64,000 nt of DNA from Chryseobacterium antibioticum (GCF_012927325.1 NZ_JABBGI010000005.1:1-64000); one strand, 5' to 3'; shown: positions 36,579-46,439, counted from the stretch's first letter. Made by a program: numbers and translations. Notes: generated by a model not told the origin, from the sequence alone.

Positions 36579-38981
36579 ATGAAAAATATATTCTATGTAT
36601 TACTTCTTTCCATTATACAACCTGTTCTGGCACAAACTAAATTAGAAAAAGCACTGACCAATCTTGAGGATCATTACAAGCAAGAGAAAGTATACTTACT
36701 TACCGACAAATCACAATATGCGGCTGGTGACAAAATCTGGTTTAAAAGTTTTGTATTTGATGGATATAACCGTTCTGCATTATCTACTACTCTATTTGTT
36801 GAATTGTATAATTCTGATAAAAAATTAATCGACTGGAAAACGATACTTCTCACCAATGGTGAAGGCAGCGGAGATTTTCAGCTGAAAGAAAACCTTCCTG
36901 AACAAATTTATTTTGTAAGAGCTTATACGCCTTACATGAACAATTTTAACGAAGATTTTCAGATTGTTAAAACTATTCCGGTTTACAATCCTGATTCCAC
37001 TGAATCATTAGTGATTTCTAAAAGTTATGAATGGTCCACCAAAGCATTTCCGGAAGGCGGAACTTTCATTAATGGTATGCCTACGAAATTCGCTGTAAGA
37101 TTATCAACCCATACTTCCCTGCCGGAAAACTGGACCGGAAAAGTAATAGATACGCAAAACCCCAATGTCCCTATTACTACATTTAAATCTTTTGATAAAA
37201 ATGTCGCCTCTTTTAAAATAACTCCAGCTTCAGAAAAAAAATACCAGGCTATCATTCAGGACAATACAGGAAAAAGTCAAACAATAGATCTTCCACAAGT
37301 CGCAGAAAGTGGTCTCAATTTAGCAGTTTACAGCGCTAAAGAAGGGATTAAATATACTTTAAAAGGTGTCAACTTAAAACAGCAGTTTCAAAATTATAAA
37401 ATTGTAGGAACGATCAACAACCACCTTGCCTACAAAGCCAATATTAACAATGTAACCAATGAAGCTACCAGTCTTATTCCTACAAAAATCAGCAATGGAG
37501 CTAATGGTATTTTACAATTAGCCATTTTTGATGAACAAGACAATCTGGTTGCCCAAAGACTTTGCTTTATAAAACCCGGTCAATTAAAGATTGAGAAAGC
37601 GGAAATTGTAGGTCAGAACATAAAACAAACCCCAAGATCTTTCAATAGCATTGATCTTTCTCCGGAGTCCTATTTTAAAAATTATACTGTTTTGGTCAGT
37701 GAGGATAATGGCACCCAGAATCCGGAAGAAGAAAATATTCTGAGCGGACTTTGGTTGACGGGAGATTTTACCACAAAAATAGACAGCCCGGCGCAATATT
37801 TTTCTAAAAATGCCAATACCGAAGCATTGGATGCTCTTCTTATTTCTGAAAGCTGGCAAAGATTTGACTGGAATTCCGTACTTAGCGGATCTGTACCAAC
37901 CCTTAAAACCAATTCTCAAAAATTTCTTTCTTACAGGGTAAAACCTATTAAAAATGGTTCCCAACTGATCAATACCAACGTAAGTTTATTATTGAAATTA
38001 GGTAACGGTGAACCTGTGATTAATCAATTTAAAACGGATCAAAACGGATTCATTTATTTAAATAATCTTAACTATGATGAACCTTTGGATGTTTCATTAT
38101 TCGTCAATTCACAAGATAATAAAGAATCAAGTACTGATAATTTATTTGTCACCATAGAACCACTAGTCACTCCCACATCATTCAAAGGCAATTTCCCGGG
38201 TACAAAATATACATTGGTAAAATCCGGTGAAAATAAAACCGTTTCTCGAAACATATCCAGAGCCATCAATACTCAGAAAAACAGTAAAAAAACCAACAAT
38301 ATTGATGTACAGATTGAAGAAGTAAAACTAGTAGGAAAAAAGCAGGATCCAAAAGAAGAGTTAGACAAACAACTATCCACCGGAATGTTTAGTTCCATGA
38401 ATTCTACTGTATTTGACTTCGTCAATGAAGACCAGCATATTGCCGGGTCAAATAATATATTAGACTGGCTACAGGGAAGAGCTGCCGGTTTAACATTTCA
38501 AAGAGATAATTCAGGGGTCAACGTACCCTATATTCGCGGCCACCAAGCTAAGCTGTATTTAGATGAAACCCTTACTGATGCTTCAATGATTGCCAACCTT
38601 CCTGTAAGCAATATTGCTATGGTAAAAATTATTAAAGGAGCAGGATTAATAGGTGATGCGGTACTCGTCTATACCATGAAAGGTAATATGAAATCTAAAA
38701 GCAATGAAAAAGAAGCACCGAAGAACAACTCATCTGTCATAAAAGGATATGATCAACCTTCGGAATTTCCTATTGAAATGCTGGATAATGATGATCCTGC
38801 AAAGAAAATTGAAAATGATACCCGGGAAACACTTTACTGGAATCCCAATTTATTCGATAGCGATTATGTTCCTCCAAGAATTAAATTTTTCAATAATGAC
38901 AGTGCAAAACAATATAAAGTACTGATCATAAGTTTTGATGAAGACGACAATCTTCTTTATGATCAGGAAATCTTTAAATAA
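36579..38981 (+). CDS. MG2-like protein with TonB-receptor plug domain
   Basis: 800 aa. The signal peptide ends 'QPVLAQ'. Residues ~35-140 resemble the macroglobulin MG2 domain ('VYLLTDKSQYAAGDKIWFKS', 'LPEQIYFVRAYTPYMNN'). After more beta domains, residues ~625-705 form a TonB-receptor plug-like domain ('NILDWLQGRAAGLTFQRD', 'VPYIRGHQAKLYLDE', 'VSNIAMVKIIKGAGLIGD'). No outer-membrane barrel follows. In Bacteroidota such barrel-less 'plug domain' proteins are common and probably periplasmic or surface scaffolds; function unproven. Monocistronic with a terminator at 38998. Confidence 0.75.
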   Translation: MKNIFYVLLLSIIQPVLAQTKLEKALTNLEDHYKQEKVYLLTDKSQYAAGDKIWFKSFVFDGYNRSALSTTLFVELYNSDKKLIDWKTILLTNGEGSGDFQLKENLPEQIYFVRAYTPYMNNFNEDFQIVKTIPVYNPDSTESLVISKSYEWSTKAFPEGGTFINGMPTKFAVRLSTHTSLPENWTGKVIDTQNPNVPITTFKSFDKNVASFKITPASEKKYQAIIQDNTGKSQTIDLPQVAESGLNLAVYSAKEGIKYTLKGVNLKQQFQNYKIVGTINNHLAYKANINNVTNEATSLIPTKISNGANGILQLAIFDEQDNLVAQRLCFIKPGQLKIEKAEIVGQNIKQTPRSFNSIDLSPESYFKNYTVLVSEDNGTQNPEEENILSGLWLTGDFTTKIDSPAQYFSKNANTEALDALLISESWQRFDWNSVLSGSVPTLKTNSQKFLSYRVKPIKNGSQLINTNVSLLLKLGNGEPVINQFKTDQNGFIYLNNLNYDEPLDVSLFVNSQDNKESSTDNLFVTIEPLVTPTSFKGNFPGTKYTLVKSGENKTVSRNISRAINTQKNSKKTNNIDVQIEEVKLVGKKQDPKEELDKQLSTGMFSSMNSTVFDFVNEDQHIAGSNNILDWLQGRAAGLTFQRDNSGVNVPYIRGHQAKLYLDETLTDASMIANLPVSNIAMVKIIKGAGLIGDAVLVYTMKGNMKSKSNEKEAPKNNSSVIKGYDQPSEFPIEMLDNDDPAKKIENDTRETLYWNPNLFDSDYVPPRIKFFNNDSAKQYKVLIISFDEDDNLLYDQEIFK

Positions 38982-38997
38982 TATATTTTTCTGTATT

Positions 38998-39035
38998 AAA
39001 AAAAGCCTTTCAATTCTCTTGAAAGGCTTTTTTTA
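38998..39035 (+). terminator. Rho-independent terminator
   Basis: Stem AAAAGCCTTTCAA / TTGAAAGGCTTTT with a short loop and T-run, 17 bp after the stop of the MG2-plug gene. Confidence 0.85.
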
Positions 39036-39159
39036 ATTTCATTCCAACACCCCAAAATCAGTCAGGATTATCATGAACAGCTCGTGAAAAAATGACAGCT
39101 CCCGGAAGAGTAACATGAAAAATAAACTATCTTTGTTACAGACCGAAATTGTATTAATC

Positions 39160-39948
39160 ATGAAGTTAGAATTATATCAAATAGATGCCTTTACAGATGA
39201 AATTTTCCATGGAAACCCTGCATGTGTTGTTCCTTTAAAAAACTGGTTACCGGACGAAACACTTTTGAAGATAGCCAGTGAAAATGCCGTAGCAGAAACT
39301 GCTTTCTTTATTGATAATGGCCATACGATTCATCTGAGATGGTTTACTCCTGAAATAGAGATGGACTTATGTGGACATGCCACCCTTGCCACAGCTCATT
39401 GCTTAGTTTCAATCTTAAATTATGAGAACAACAGAATTGTTTTTGAAACTAAAAGCGGTGAATTAACCGTTGATGTTAAAGGTGGATTTTATTATATGGA
39501 TTTCCCATCAAGAATGCCTGAAATCTCTACGCTTCCGGATGTTATTTCCAAATCACTCAATATACAACCTAAAGAAGTCTTCAAGTCAAGAGATTACATT
39601 CTGGTCTATGATTCTGAAGAAGACATAAAAAATATCAAAATTGAAAGGTCTGTTTTTGACCTTATCAATCTGGATCCAGGGGGCGTTATCGTTACAGCAG
39701 CGGGTACTGACAGTGATTTTGTCTCAAGATATTTTACACCACAGTCATCCATCCTTGAAGATCCCGTTACCGGCTCTGCACACTGCTCGCTTATTCCGTT
39801 CTGGTCCTCCCGACTGGGAAAAGATAAGCTTTTTGCCCGTCAGTTCTCCCAAAGAGGCGGCCAGCTCTACTGTGAAAACAAAAACGAAAGAGTGATTATG
39901 GCAGGTAAAGCCAGAACCTATTCTATGGGACATCTGTGGATAGAATAA
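39160..39948 (+). CDS. PhzF-family isomerase
   Basis: About 262 aa from the ATG at 39160, which gives the usual PhzF N-terminus 'MKLELYQIDAFTDEIFHGNP'. The catalytic Glu is in 'ENAVAETAFFI' (about residue 45 of PhzF). 'EMDLCGHATLATAHCL' and 'LEDPVTGSAHCSLIPFWS' are the two conserved glycine/histidine motifs of the diaminopimelate-epimerase-like fold. PhzF proper isomerises DHHA in phenazine synthesis. No other phenazine gene is here, so this is one of the many homologues of unknown substrate. Confidence 0.88.
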   Translation: MKLELYQIDAFTDEIFHGNPACVVPLKNWLPDETLLKIASENAVAETAFFIDNGHTIHLRWFTPEIEMDLCGHATLATAHCLVSILNYENNRIVFETKSGELTVDVKGGFYYMDFPSRMPEISTLPDVISKSLNIQPKEVFKSRDYILVYDSEEDIKNIKIERSVFDLINLDPGGVIVTAAGTDSDFVSRYFTPQSSILEDPVTGSAHCSLIPFWSSRLGKDKLFARQFSQRGGQLYCENKNERVIMAGKARTYSMGHLWIE

Positions 39949-40160
39949 TGTTATTTTGATCAAGCTGTATAACCTGATCATTCAATCATAAGAAAGGCTA
40001 GAATGAGCTTTATTATCCACTTTTAATTGGGCTCAAACGTACTTCATTTTTGTAAAAAAGATAGTCGAAAATCCTCCTTTCGGGATCAAAATTCGGCAAG
40101 TATTCCAGATATTTGCCAGTTTTTAATTACTTGAATTTCAGTTACATTCTCTTTTTTTTT

Positions 40161-40310
40161 AACGCAAAGTTTTTTTAGGTCTTTATGATTTTAAGGAAAT
40201 CAAAGGATAGCGGCTTCACCGCTGATTAAGCAGCCTACTGAAACGCTCGCTTCATCGAATCAATCCTTGATTGATTCCTTCTTTGCCGCCTAAACTATGC
40301 ATTGTTAAAA
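40161..40310 (+). repeat. Solo copy of the AACGCAAAG palindromic element
   Basis: Starts TTTAACGCAAAGTTTTTTTAG, contains 'AGCGGCTTCACCGCTGAT' and 'CAATCCTTGATTGATTCC', and ends 'TTGATTCCTTCTTTGCCGCC...ATGC' like the units at 52399-53161. The right inverted end (CTTTGCGTT) is degraded to TTGTTAAAAGG. It shows the element is dispersed. Confidence 0.8.
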
Positions 40311-40415
40311 GGAGAAACTATCAACAGGTTTTATAATACTCTATTATGTTAGGAGTTTTTATAATAAAGGCACCCTTTTAGGCATACCAAAAATTAAGAA
40401 AACTTTGAAAACACT

Positions 40416-40481
40416 ATGAATAAAGAGAAAATTAAGATTATGGAGAATCCCTCAGGGCCCACAAACTCCTCAAGAAATTGA
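40416..40481 (+). CDS. Possible 21-aa peptide ending inside a terminator
   Basis: ATG-start frame 'MNKEKIKIMENPSGPTNSSRN' whose TGA lies in the loop/stem of the hairpin at 40463-40493. A short peptide before its own terminator could be a toxin-like or leader peptide, or chance. No ribosome-binding signal decides it. Confidence 0.2.
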   Translation: MNKEKIKIMENPSGPTNSSRN

Positions 40482-40493
40482 GGAGTTTTTTTG
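40463..40493 (+). terminator. Rho-independent terminator
   Basis: AAACTCCTCAA / TTGAGGAGTTT with a GAAA tetraloop and T7 on the plus strand. No sizeable plus-strand gene precedes it within 500 bp, which suggests a short RNA is made upstream. On the minus strand it could also end the 40510-41181 transcript. Confidence 0.75.
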
Positions 40494-40509
40494 TATCAGT
40501 TTTTATAAA

Positions 40510-41181
40510 TTATTGATCCTTACTTTCTGCTAGTAAACATTCTCCCTCGAATTCTGATGCAATTATTTCATCCTTATTCAACCAGTATTCTGAAGTGATC
40601 AGGGAAAAATTATTATTTTCCTCTTTATCTAACTTCCACACGATATCTTCAGCTTCTTCAAAACGCAAATCTGTAGACATTTGTTCAGAAAATAGCCTTT
40701 TGATAATATTACTTTCAGAAAGTCCACGGCTGAAAGATTTTAAAATGATTTCCTTCGATAGTTCCTCCGAATTTTGATCTACGGATATTATTGAAAATTT
40801 TACCCGTGTAGCTTTCGCATTTGGGAATTTACCGTTGTAGGCTTTAAATAAGAGCTGATTGATATTAAATAAGTCGAAATGCAAATCTATTTCCGGATAT
40901 TCTTCGCAGATCTTATCCAGTAACATATCATTTGAAATCTGATCGATTTGACCTGCATTTAAATTTTCTGATAATTTATAAGTCAATATAATTTTCGCTG
41001 CTTCATTAGGCTCAAAATCGGTGATTGCCATAAAAAGCATTTCCTTTAAATTCTCAGCATTTATAGTATTAGCATCCGGAAAGTCAAATAGTCCTAAAAG
41101 GTTAGTATAATCTTCGTTTTTCCAGTAGTTTTCAATCTCGTCTAGAGTCGAAGCACTGTCAATTTTTATATTAAATTTCAT
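40510..41181 (-). CDS. Hypothetical acidic cytoplasmic protein
   Basis: 223 aa, no signal peptide or membrane span. Acidic and helical: 'SASTLDEIENYWKNEDYTNL', 'ITDFEPNEAAKIILTYKL', 'EIDLHFDLFNINQLLFKAYN'. The C-terminus has 'EEAEDIVWKLDKEENNNFSL'. Not recognised as a known family. It stands alone between the solo repeat element and the T6SS island and might be an immunity-like orphan, but nothing in the sequence shows this. Confidence 0.6.
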   Translation of the reverse strand: MKFNIKIDSASTLDEIENYWKNEDYTNLLGLFDFPDANTINAENLKEMLFMAITDFEPNEAAKIILTYKLSENLNAGQIDQISNDMLLDKICEEYPEIDLHFDLFNINQLLFKAYNGKFPNAKATRVKFSIISVDQNSEELSKEIILKSFSRGLSESNIIKRLFSEQMSTDLRFEEAEDIVWKLDKEENNNFSLITSEYWLNKDEIIASEFEGECLLAESKDQ

Positions 41182-41439
41182 TGTAATTTTTTTATAAATG
41201 TTGGTTTAATCTTTTTCCATATTTTATCAAATCCTTTACAAAATTGCAATATACATACCACACTTAAATTTTCACTCAAATGATCAGGAATAACATGAGA
41301 TAAAATAGTTTACAAAAGTTTTAAATAAATAATTAAAATCTAGTTCAATGTGGATTTATAGCAACAAAAATTTAATTCGGAAAATAAACTTTTTCAGCAA
41401 TCCGCTAAATTTTTCTAATTTAATTTTTAAACAGGCTCT

Positions 41440-41501
41440 AAGAATATTGTTGAAAAAAATTCACCAATACCAAATGAGATAGTAATTAAGGTTAGTGCCA
41501 T
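41440..41501 (-). pseudogene. 5' fragment of a paralogue of the 55076-55900 membrane gene
   Basis: On the minus strand from an ATG at 41501: 'MALTLITISFGIGEFFSTIF', matching 'MILTLINISFGIGEFFSTTF' of the 55076-55900 gene. The ~40 bp upstream of both starts (AAAAATAAAGG.GATTACAA.ATATTA) also match. After ~20 codons similarity stops. The rest of the 41182-41824 gap shows no gene. Confidence 0.75.
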
Positions 41502-41824
41502 ATAATTTTTTACCGCAAAAATAAAGGTGATTACAACATATTAATTACAGAAACCCGTAATACCACTTTCCAAAATTCTCACAACTTTGGAGGTTTTATT
41601 TCAAGCAAGCAAAAACAATATTTCCAAAAAACGTAATTACCAGACTGGAACTCTCCCAATTTCCAAGACTTTTTCAGATCATCAATCTAAAGCTACTCTG
41701 AGCAGGATTTTTAGTCAATCGTAGTTTTACTACAATTTTATAAATTTAATGTAATTTAATATTGAGTAGTATATTTTTTATCTAACTTAGGTGACATAAT
41801 AGCAAAAAAAACGCACAATATATT

Positions 41825-43708
41825 ATGAAAAACACCTCAAATTCTGATAAAGTTTCAGAAAACCATATTTCGGGGATCAACCGTGTGGTAAAACTGGAAA
41901 TTGTGGTTGAGGGCAAAGCTGTCAATCACTTTAAGCACTTTCGTTTACAACAAAGTGCTAGAAAGCACCATGACTTTGAACTGGTATTGGCTCATGATTC
42001 TTTAGGCGAAGCGCAAAATCACAATCTTGAACAAGCTCAAAAGTTTTTAGGAAAAAGAATTACCATTGTTTTTAAATATAAAGATGCTGAAAGTGAAAGC
42101 CCCGAAAGAACATTTGTGGGTCTCATTACCAAAGTAGCATTCAGTCAGGAAAAAATGAGTCTGGGAAATATTATCTTAAAAGGAAAAAGTCCCACTATTC
42201 TCATGGATTCTGCTCCACATACCCAAAGTTTCGGAGGAAGCCAGCGGGTGAATACCAATATTATTGCAGACCGGATTATCAAGGAGACCTTAGGCTCAAA
42301 CAAATTTGATTTCAGGATAGATACCCAAAACAAAAGTTATATTAATTACAGCGCACAATACAACGAAACCCACTACAATTACCTTACAAGGATTGCAGAA
42401 GCCTACGGAGAACAGTTCTATTATGACGGCGAAGTCCTTCATTTCGGGAAGCTCCCCTCTTCTGAAAAACCTATCCTATTGGTGTATGGAAGCAATGTAA
42501 ATGATGTGAATGTTGAGCTGAAAGCCGTTCACACCAAACCGGAATACTTTGGCTATAACAGCAGCAGCCATACCAAAATGGTTGGTGTTGATGATCCTAT
42601 AAAACATTTAGGAGAATTATCTTCCAAGGCTTATGAACTGAATGACACTATTTTTACAACCCGGTCACTGACTCCTACTCCCATCAATGCTAATATGTTC
42701 CGTGATGTAGATGATTCCCAAAAGAGCGCAAGGGGAAGTAAAGCAGTAGAGGTTTTTACCGTTTCAGGACAAACCACAGTTCCGTTCCTATATATTGGCT
42801 GTGTTGCAGATCTAGCCATGAGAAAGACCGGCAGCAATGAAACCTCACATTTTACAACGCTTATGATTACAGAGGTGAATCACGAAGTGGATGCAAGAGG
42901 ATATTATACAGGAAGCTTTGAAGCCATCGCTGAAGGCACTGGTTTTATGCCAAAACCTGATTTTGAAATGCCCAAAGCTGAACCGCAGGTAGCCACAGTT
43001 ATATCCAATGTAGATCCCTTGAATCAGGGCAGAGTACAGGTAAGGTTTGACTGGCAGGTAAATGATACGACCCACTTTATCAGAATGATGAGCCCTGACG
43101 CAGGGGGAACAGATGCCATAACACAAAACAGAGGTTTTGTAGCTGTTCCTGAGATTGGCGATCAGGTTATGGTGGGATTTGAATACCACAATCCCGATTT
43201 TCCATTTGCCATGGGTGGAATGTTTCATGGGCAGGTAGGCTTAGGCGGAGGCCCGAACAATCATTTGAAATCTATACAGACGAGAAGCGGAATTAAGGTT
43301 TTAATGAATGATGCAGAAAAAAGTGTAACCATAAAAGATCCAAGCGGAAATACTTATTTTATGGATGGTCAGGGCAATATTCATGTTACTGCGCCGAAGA
43401 ACATGACTTTTACTGCAGGGGAAGATATGCAGATTTCAGTGGGAAGGAATATGACCACTAAGATTGGACAAGACAGCACCATGCATATTGGAAATGACCA
43501 TACTGAATCCATTACAAAGAGATACACTCAGACCTCTGAAAATAAAAGTGTTACCGTTAAACAGGACCAAACAGAAAGCACCGGTAATAAATTTAGAAGC
43601 ACTTCCGGAGAAGCTGATATACAGACCTCTAAAGGTGATTTAAAACTGAGAGGATCATCATTGGCCGTATTCCAAGGAGGAAAAGACGTTAAAGTAAGTA
43701 AAGGCTAA
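41825..43708 (+). CDS. vgrG: Type VI secretion VgrG spike protein
   Basis: 627 aa. The N-terminal ~380 residues correspond to the gp27-like part ('NRVVKLEIVVEGKAVNHF', 'FVGLITKVAFSQEKMSLG', 'NYLTRIAEAYGEQFYYDGE'). Residues ~385-480 are the gp5 OB fold ('PLNQGRVQVRFDWQ', 'GFVAVPEIGDQVMVGFEY', 'PFAMGGMFHGQ'). The rest is the beta-helix spike with 'VGRNMTTKIGQDSTMHIGND'-type repeats. VgrG trimers tip the T6SS needle and carry effectors. No sheath, membrane-complex or ClpV genes are in the window, so this is an orphan effector island. The PAAR-like effector follows 92 bp later. Confidence 0.9.
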   Translation: MKNTSNSDKVSENHISGINRVVKLEIVVEGKAVNHFKHFRLQQSARKHHDFELVLAHDSLGEAQNHNLEQAQKFLGKRITIVFKYKDAESESPERTFVGLITKVAFSQEKMSLGNIILKGKSPTILMDSAPHTQSFGGSQRVNTNIIADRIIKETLGSNKFDFRIDTQNKSYINYSAQYNETHYNYLTRIAEAYGEQFYYDGEVLHFGKLPSSEKPILLVYGSNVNDVNVELKAVHTKPEYFGYNSSSHTKMVGVDDPIKHLGELSSKAYELNDTIFTTRSLTPTPINANMFRDVDDSQKSARGSKAVEVFTVSGQTTVPFLYIGCVADLAMRKTGSNETSHFTTLMITEVNHEVDARGYYTGSFEAIAEGTGFMPKPDFEMPKAEPQVATVISNVDPLNQGRVQVRFDWQVNDTTHFIRMMSPDAGGTDAITQNRGFVAVPEIGDQVMVGFEYHNPDFPFAMGGMFHGQVGLGGGPNNHLKSIQTRSGIKVLMNDAEKSVTIKDPSGNTYFMDGQGNIHVTAPKNMTFTAGEDMQISVGRNMTTKIGQDSTMHIGNDHTESITKRYTQTSENKSVTVKQDQTESTGNKFRSTSGEADIQTSKGDLKLRGSSLAVFQGGKDVKVSKG

Positions 43709-43800
43709 AAGTATGACGGGTGACGAAAGTAAATTTTCAATTGTTGCCGACGAATGTAGTTCCGACCTCAGCAATTGACTCAAATCCAAAATATAAACAC

Positions 43801-45642
43801 ATGGAAGATCAAAATACTTCAGCGCATGATCAAAAGCTTTCTGAAAAACGGGCAGAAAAACAAAAAAAAGCCAACGAAGATTCTCCTTCAGAAAAAAGAG
43901 AAATGGTCATGCATGGAGCCAAGTTGAAGTGTCCCTATGCTCAGGCACCCGGAAAACTGAAAGTTACCTCCAACGAAATAAATCTTCAGGATAAGCTATT
44001 TGCAACAAAGGGCGATGGAAACAACATGGTCAACCTTCAGTTTAAAGGAACTTGCGGACACCCAAAATGGCCTGCCAAAAACATGCCTCCCCCACCTTGT
44101 ATGAACGTTATAAAATTAAGTCCGTGGCAAAATCTGGGAACCTCTATTGTACAGGAACAGACCGTTTTGGTAAAAGAGTCTTTTATCACTTGTGATCCTG
44201 TGGCTAATGTTGCAGTGGCGAAACCGATTCCGAAAGTGGAGAGGATTTTAACACCAGAAGAACCAAAAACTGAAATTGATTATAAGTTTTTGGTCAATTT
44301 CAGGAGAGGAAATTCTTACAAAGGAGAATATGGTTTTGATTGGTTACGAAAAGAATATGTTGAGCCATTGGAAAAAGTTTTGTATAATAATAGCAATCCT
44401 CCAACTCCTATAAGAACTAAACCTAACGGAAAGGCTGAAGCTACAAAAACACCTCTTTGTGAAAATTTTGAAGAGCTGAAAACTCAATATAGACCTTTTG
44501 CTAGATTCCAAAAAGATTACTACTGTACCTGGTTATCTATATTTCCGATAGATTATCCGAACTCTCCTCATATAAATGGTGTCAAATTGGATATCGAAGT
44601 ATTTGAAGATTTTAAAGAAAATGAAAAAGTGAAAAAGCCTTCTGAAATAGAAATTCACTTTGAATGCGAAAATGCTGATGTAGAAATCACTCCTAAAATT
44701 GCAAAAAGTATAAAAGAAGCTAAAAAAGGGATAATTATAAAATGTAAGAAAGCATTATCACAAGAAACAGCAATTATAGTAAAAGCAGTTTTAAAAGATG
44801 GAGATAAACAAAAAACGAATGAACAAATAGGAAAATTATTCATCTATGCTAACAATGAAATTAAAAATATAGATATAACAATTGTAGATTGTTTAATCGA
44901 TGATGATAGTTCAAAAGTTTTAAAAAGAAAAAGAGGAAGCGATTTGGAGGTATATTTAAATTCAAAAGTTTTAAATCAAGCTCTGATTCAATGTAAAGTA
45001 AAAGCGCCTGAAGATTTTGATTTACGATTATATAAGGAAAATGGAAAAACACTAGTAGAAAAATATAGTTTGGAGAAGGCTTCAGTAATGAAAGAATTAG
45101 AAATCTCTCCTAAAAAAGCTTCTACAAGAGTTGCAGGAAATGATATAGAAAATTTGGAAATTTTCAGAGATGATTTAATGAGTTTATATGAAAAAAATGG
45201 AACAAATAAAAACCCTGTAAGAAACAAAAATGATAAAAATAAATTTATGTTTTTTACAAATATTTTTGTTCAAATGGGGAAAAAAGAAGAAAGATTTTTT
45301 ATTACAAAGGACCCGGCAGGAAATGAATCTTTTTCTATTAAAGTAATAAATGTGGATGCTTTTGCCTATTTTAAAACAGCGCAACCGGTTGGAAATATTG
45401 TTGTTTTTTTTACCGAGCAGACCTTAGACAATCCTACAATTGCTCACGAATTTGGACATAATTTAGGATTATGGCATTTATTTGATAACAGTCCATATAG
45501 ATTTTATAAAGGGCACACTGATAATTTTATGGATTATTCAGAAAGAGTAAGAATAGATGTAGAAGATTCAACAGATAAAAATAGGAATAAAAGATTAGCA
45601 TACTACAAATGGCAGTGGGATGAAATGAGAAAAGGAATATAA
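43801..45642 (+). CDS. T6SS effector: PAAR-like (DUF4280) fused to metzincin protease
   Basis: About 613 aa from the ATG at 43801; a GTG at 43720 is possible. Residues ~35-140 are a PAAR-like domain ('EMVMHGAKLKCPYAQAPGKL', 'FKGTCGHPKWPAKNMPPPPC', 'ESFITCDP'), with paired Cys/His for the spike tip. A long middle of unknown fold follows. Near residue 549, 'AHEFGHNLGLWHLF' is HExxHxxGxxH, followed by a Met-turn in 'TDNFMDYSERV', the zinc site of metzincin proteases. It is thus a spike-borne toxin cleaving a protein in the target cell. The gene after it starts 10 bp downstream and is the likely immunity gene. Confidence 0.85.
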   Translation: MEDQNTSAHDQKLSEKRAEKQKKANEDSPSEKREMVMHGAKLKCPYAQAPGKLKVTSNEINLQDKLFATKGDGNNMVNLQFKGTCGHPKWPAKNMPPPPCMNVIKLSPWQNLGTSIVQEQTVLVKESFITCDPVANVAVAKPIPKVERILTPEEPKTEIDYKFLVNFRRGNSYKGEYGFDWLRKEYVEPLEKVLYNNSNPPTPIRTKPNGKAEATKTPLCENFEELKTQYRPFARFQKDYYCTWLSIFPIDYPNSPHINGVKLDIEVFEDFKENEKVKKPSEIEIHFECENADVEITPKIAKSIKEAKKGIIIKCKKALSQETAIIVKAVLKDGDKQKTNEQIGKLFIYANNEIKNIDITIVDCLIDDDSSKVLKRKRGSDLEVYLNSKVLNQALIQCKVKAPEDFDLRLYKENGKTLVEKYSLEKASVMKELEISPKKASTRVAGNDIENLEIFRDDLMSLYEKNGTNKNPVRNKNDKNKFMFFTNIFVQMGKKEERFFITKDPAGNESFSIKVINVDAFAYFKTAQPVGNIVVFFTEQTLDNPTIAHEFGHNLGLWHLFDNSPYRFYKGHTDNFMDYSERVRIDVEDSTDKNRNKRLAYYKWQWDEMRKGI

Positions 45643-45652
45643 AAGATAAAAT

Positions 45653-46258
45653 ATGAAAAAACTACTTTTTTTAGGACTGATTATTTCCTCTATGTGTTAT
45701 AATGCTCAAAGATATTATAATGTTGATATTTTAGGGGAAGGACATTTTCATTATGATACAAAAACTCCTTTTAAGGATTTCATTCAAAGTTTTAGTAAGA
45801 ATGAATTTATAAAATCATCAAAAATTAATATTCTGGATTCAACAAAGATAGGTCCAGATAAGCTGAAAAATTATCATAAAATGATTTTAGATAATATTCC
45901 TAAGAATAACATAAATCATATCTGGGTCATTTTTGGATATAGTAATGGTAATTATTATTCTAAATATTTTTTAGGAGAAAATTTAATTAAAAATGAAAAT
46001 AATTTTTTTGTCCAATTAAATTATTTTGTCAATAAAAAAAACAATCTGATTGATAGCATTGGTATTTGTATTCCTAAAAATGGATGTAGAGAAATAAAAA
46101 AATATAAGCCAATTCATCCTACCAAAATATTTCAATCTATAGAAATGCAAAAAAATAATTTTCCAGTTGACAATAGTTATAGTTTAAAAAAATATGAAGA
46201 AGATAGAAAAAAATTGGAAGAAGATAAAAAAACTATTTGGACAATGGATAAAGAATAA
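45653..46258 (+). CDS. Exported protein, probable immunity to the metzincin effector
   Basis: 201 aa with a signal peptide ending 'CYNAQ'. The mature protein has 'VDILGEGHFHYDTKTPFKDF', 'NHIWVIFGYSNGNYYSKYF', a basic/acidic charged tail ('KKYEEDRKKLEEDKK'), and no catalytic motif. Codon use is very AT-rich compared with vgrG, like the toxin domain before it, suggesting the two were acquired together. Position 10 bp after the effector and export to the periplasm, where T6SS toxins arrive, argue for an immunity role. No family is recognised. Confidence 0.65.
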   Translation: MKKLLFLGLIISSMCYNAQRYYNVDILGEGHFHYDTKTPFKDFIQSFSKNEFIKSSKINILDSTKIGPDKLKNYHKMILDNIPKNNINHIWVIFGYSNGNYYSKYFLGENLIKNENNFFVQLNYFVNKKNNLIDSIGICIPKNGCREIKKYKPIHPTKIFQSIEMQKNNFPVDNSYSLKKYEEDRKKLEEDKKTIWTMDKE

Positions 46259-46352
46259 ATATTTATGAGTCATTATAAAATCATTTCACTTTGCATCTAA
46301 ATTTTGAAATTTACTTTGTTGAGCATAATAATAAATGAAATAGAAAAATAAG

Positions 46353-46439
46353 AAGGAACCTACCTTATATAGCACAAGTGTAAATGGAAAAACAGTAAAG
46401 TCTGTAAAAGATAAAAAGAAGGTAATCTGGAAGAAGTAA
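46353..46439 (+). pseudogene. Short open remnant between effector modules
   Basis: 28 codons ('EPTLYSTSVNGKTVKSVKDK', then KKVIWKK) run to a TAA without a start codon. Probably the scar of a lost gene in a reshuffled effector island; weak evidence. Confidence 0.25.
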
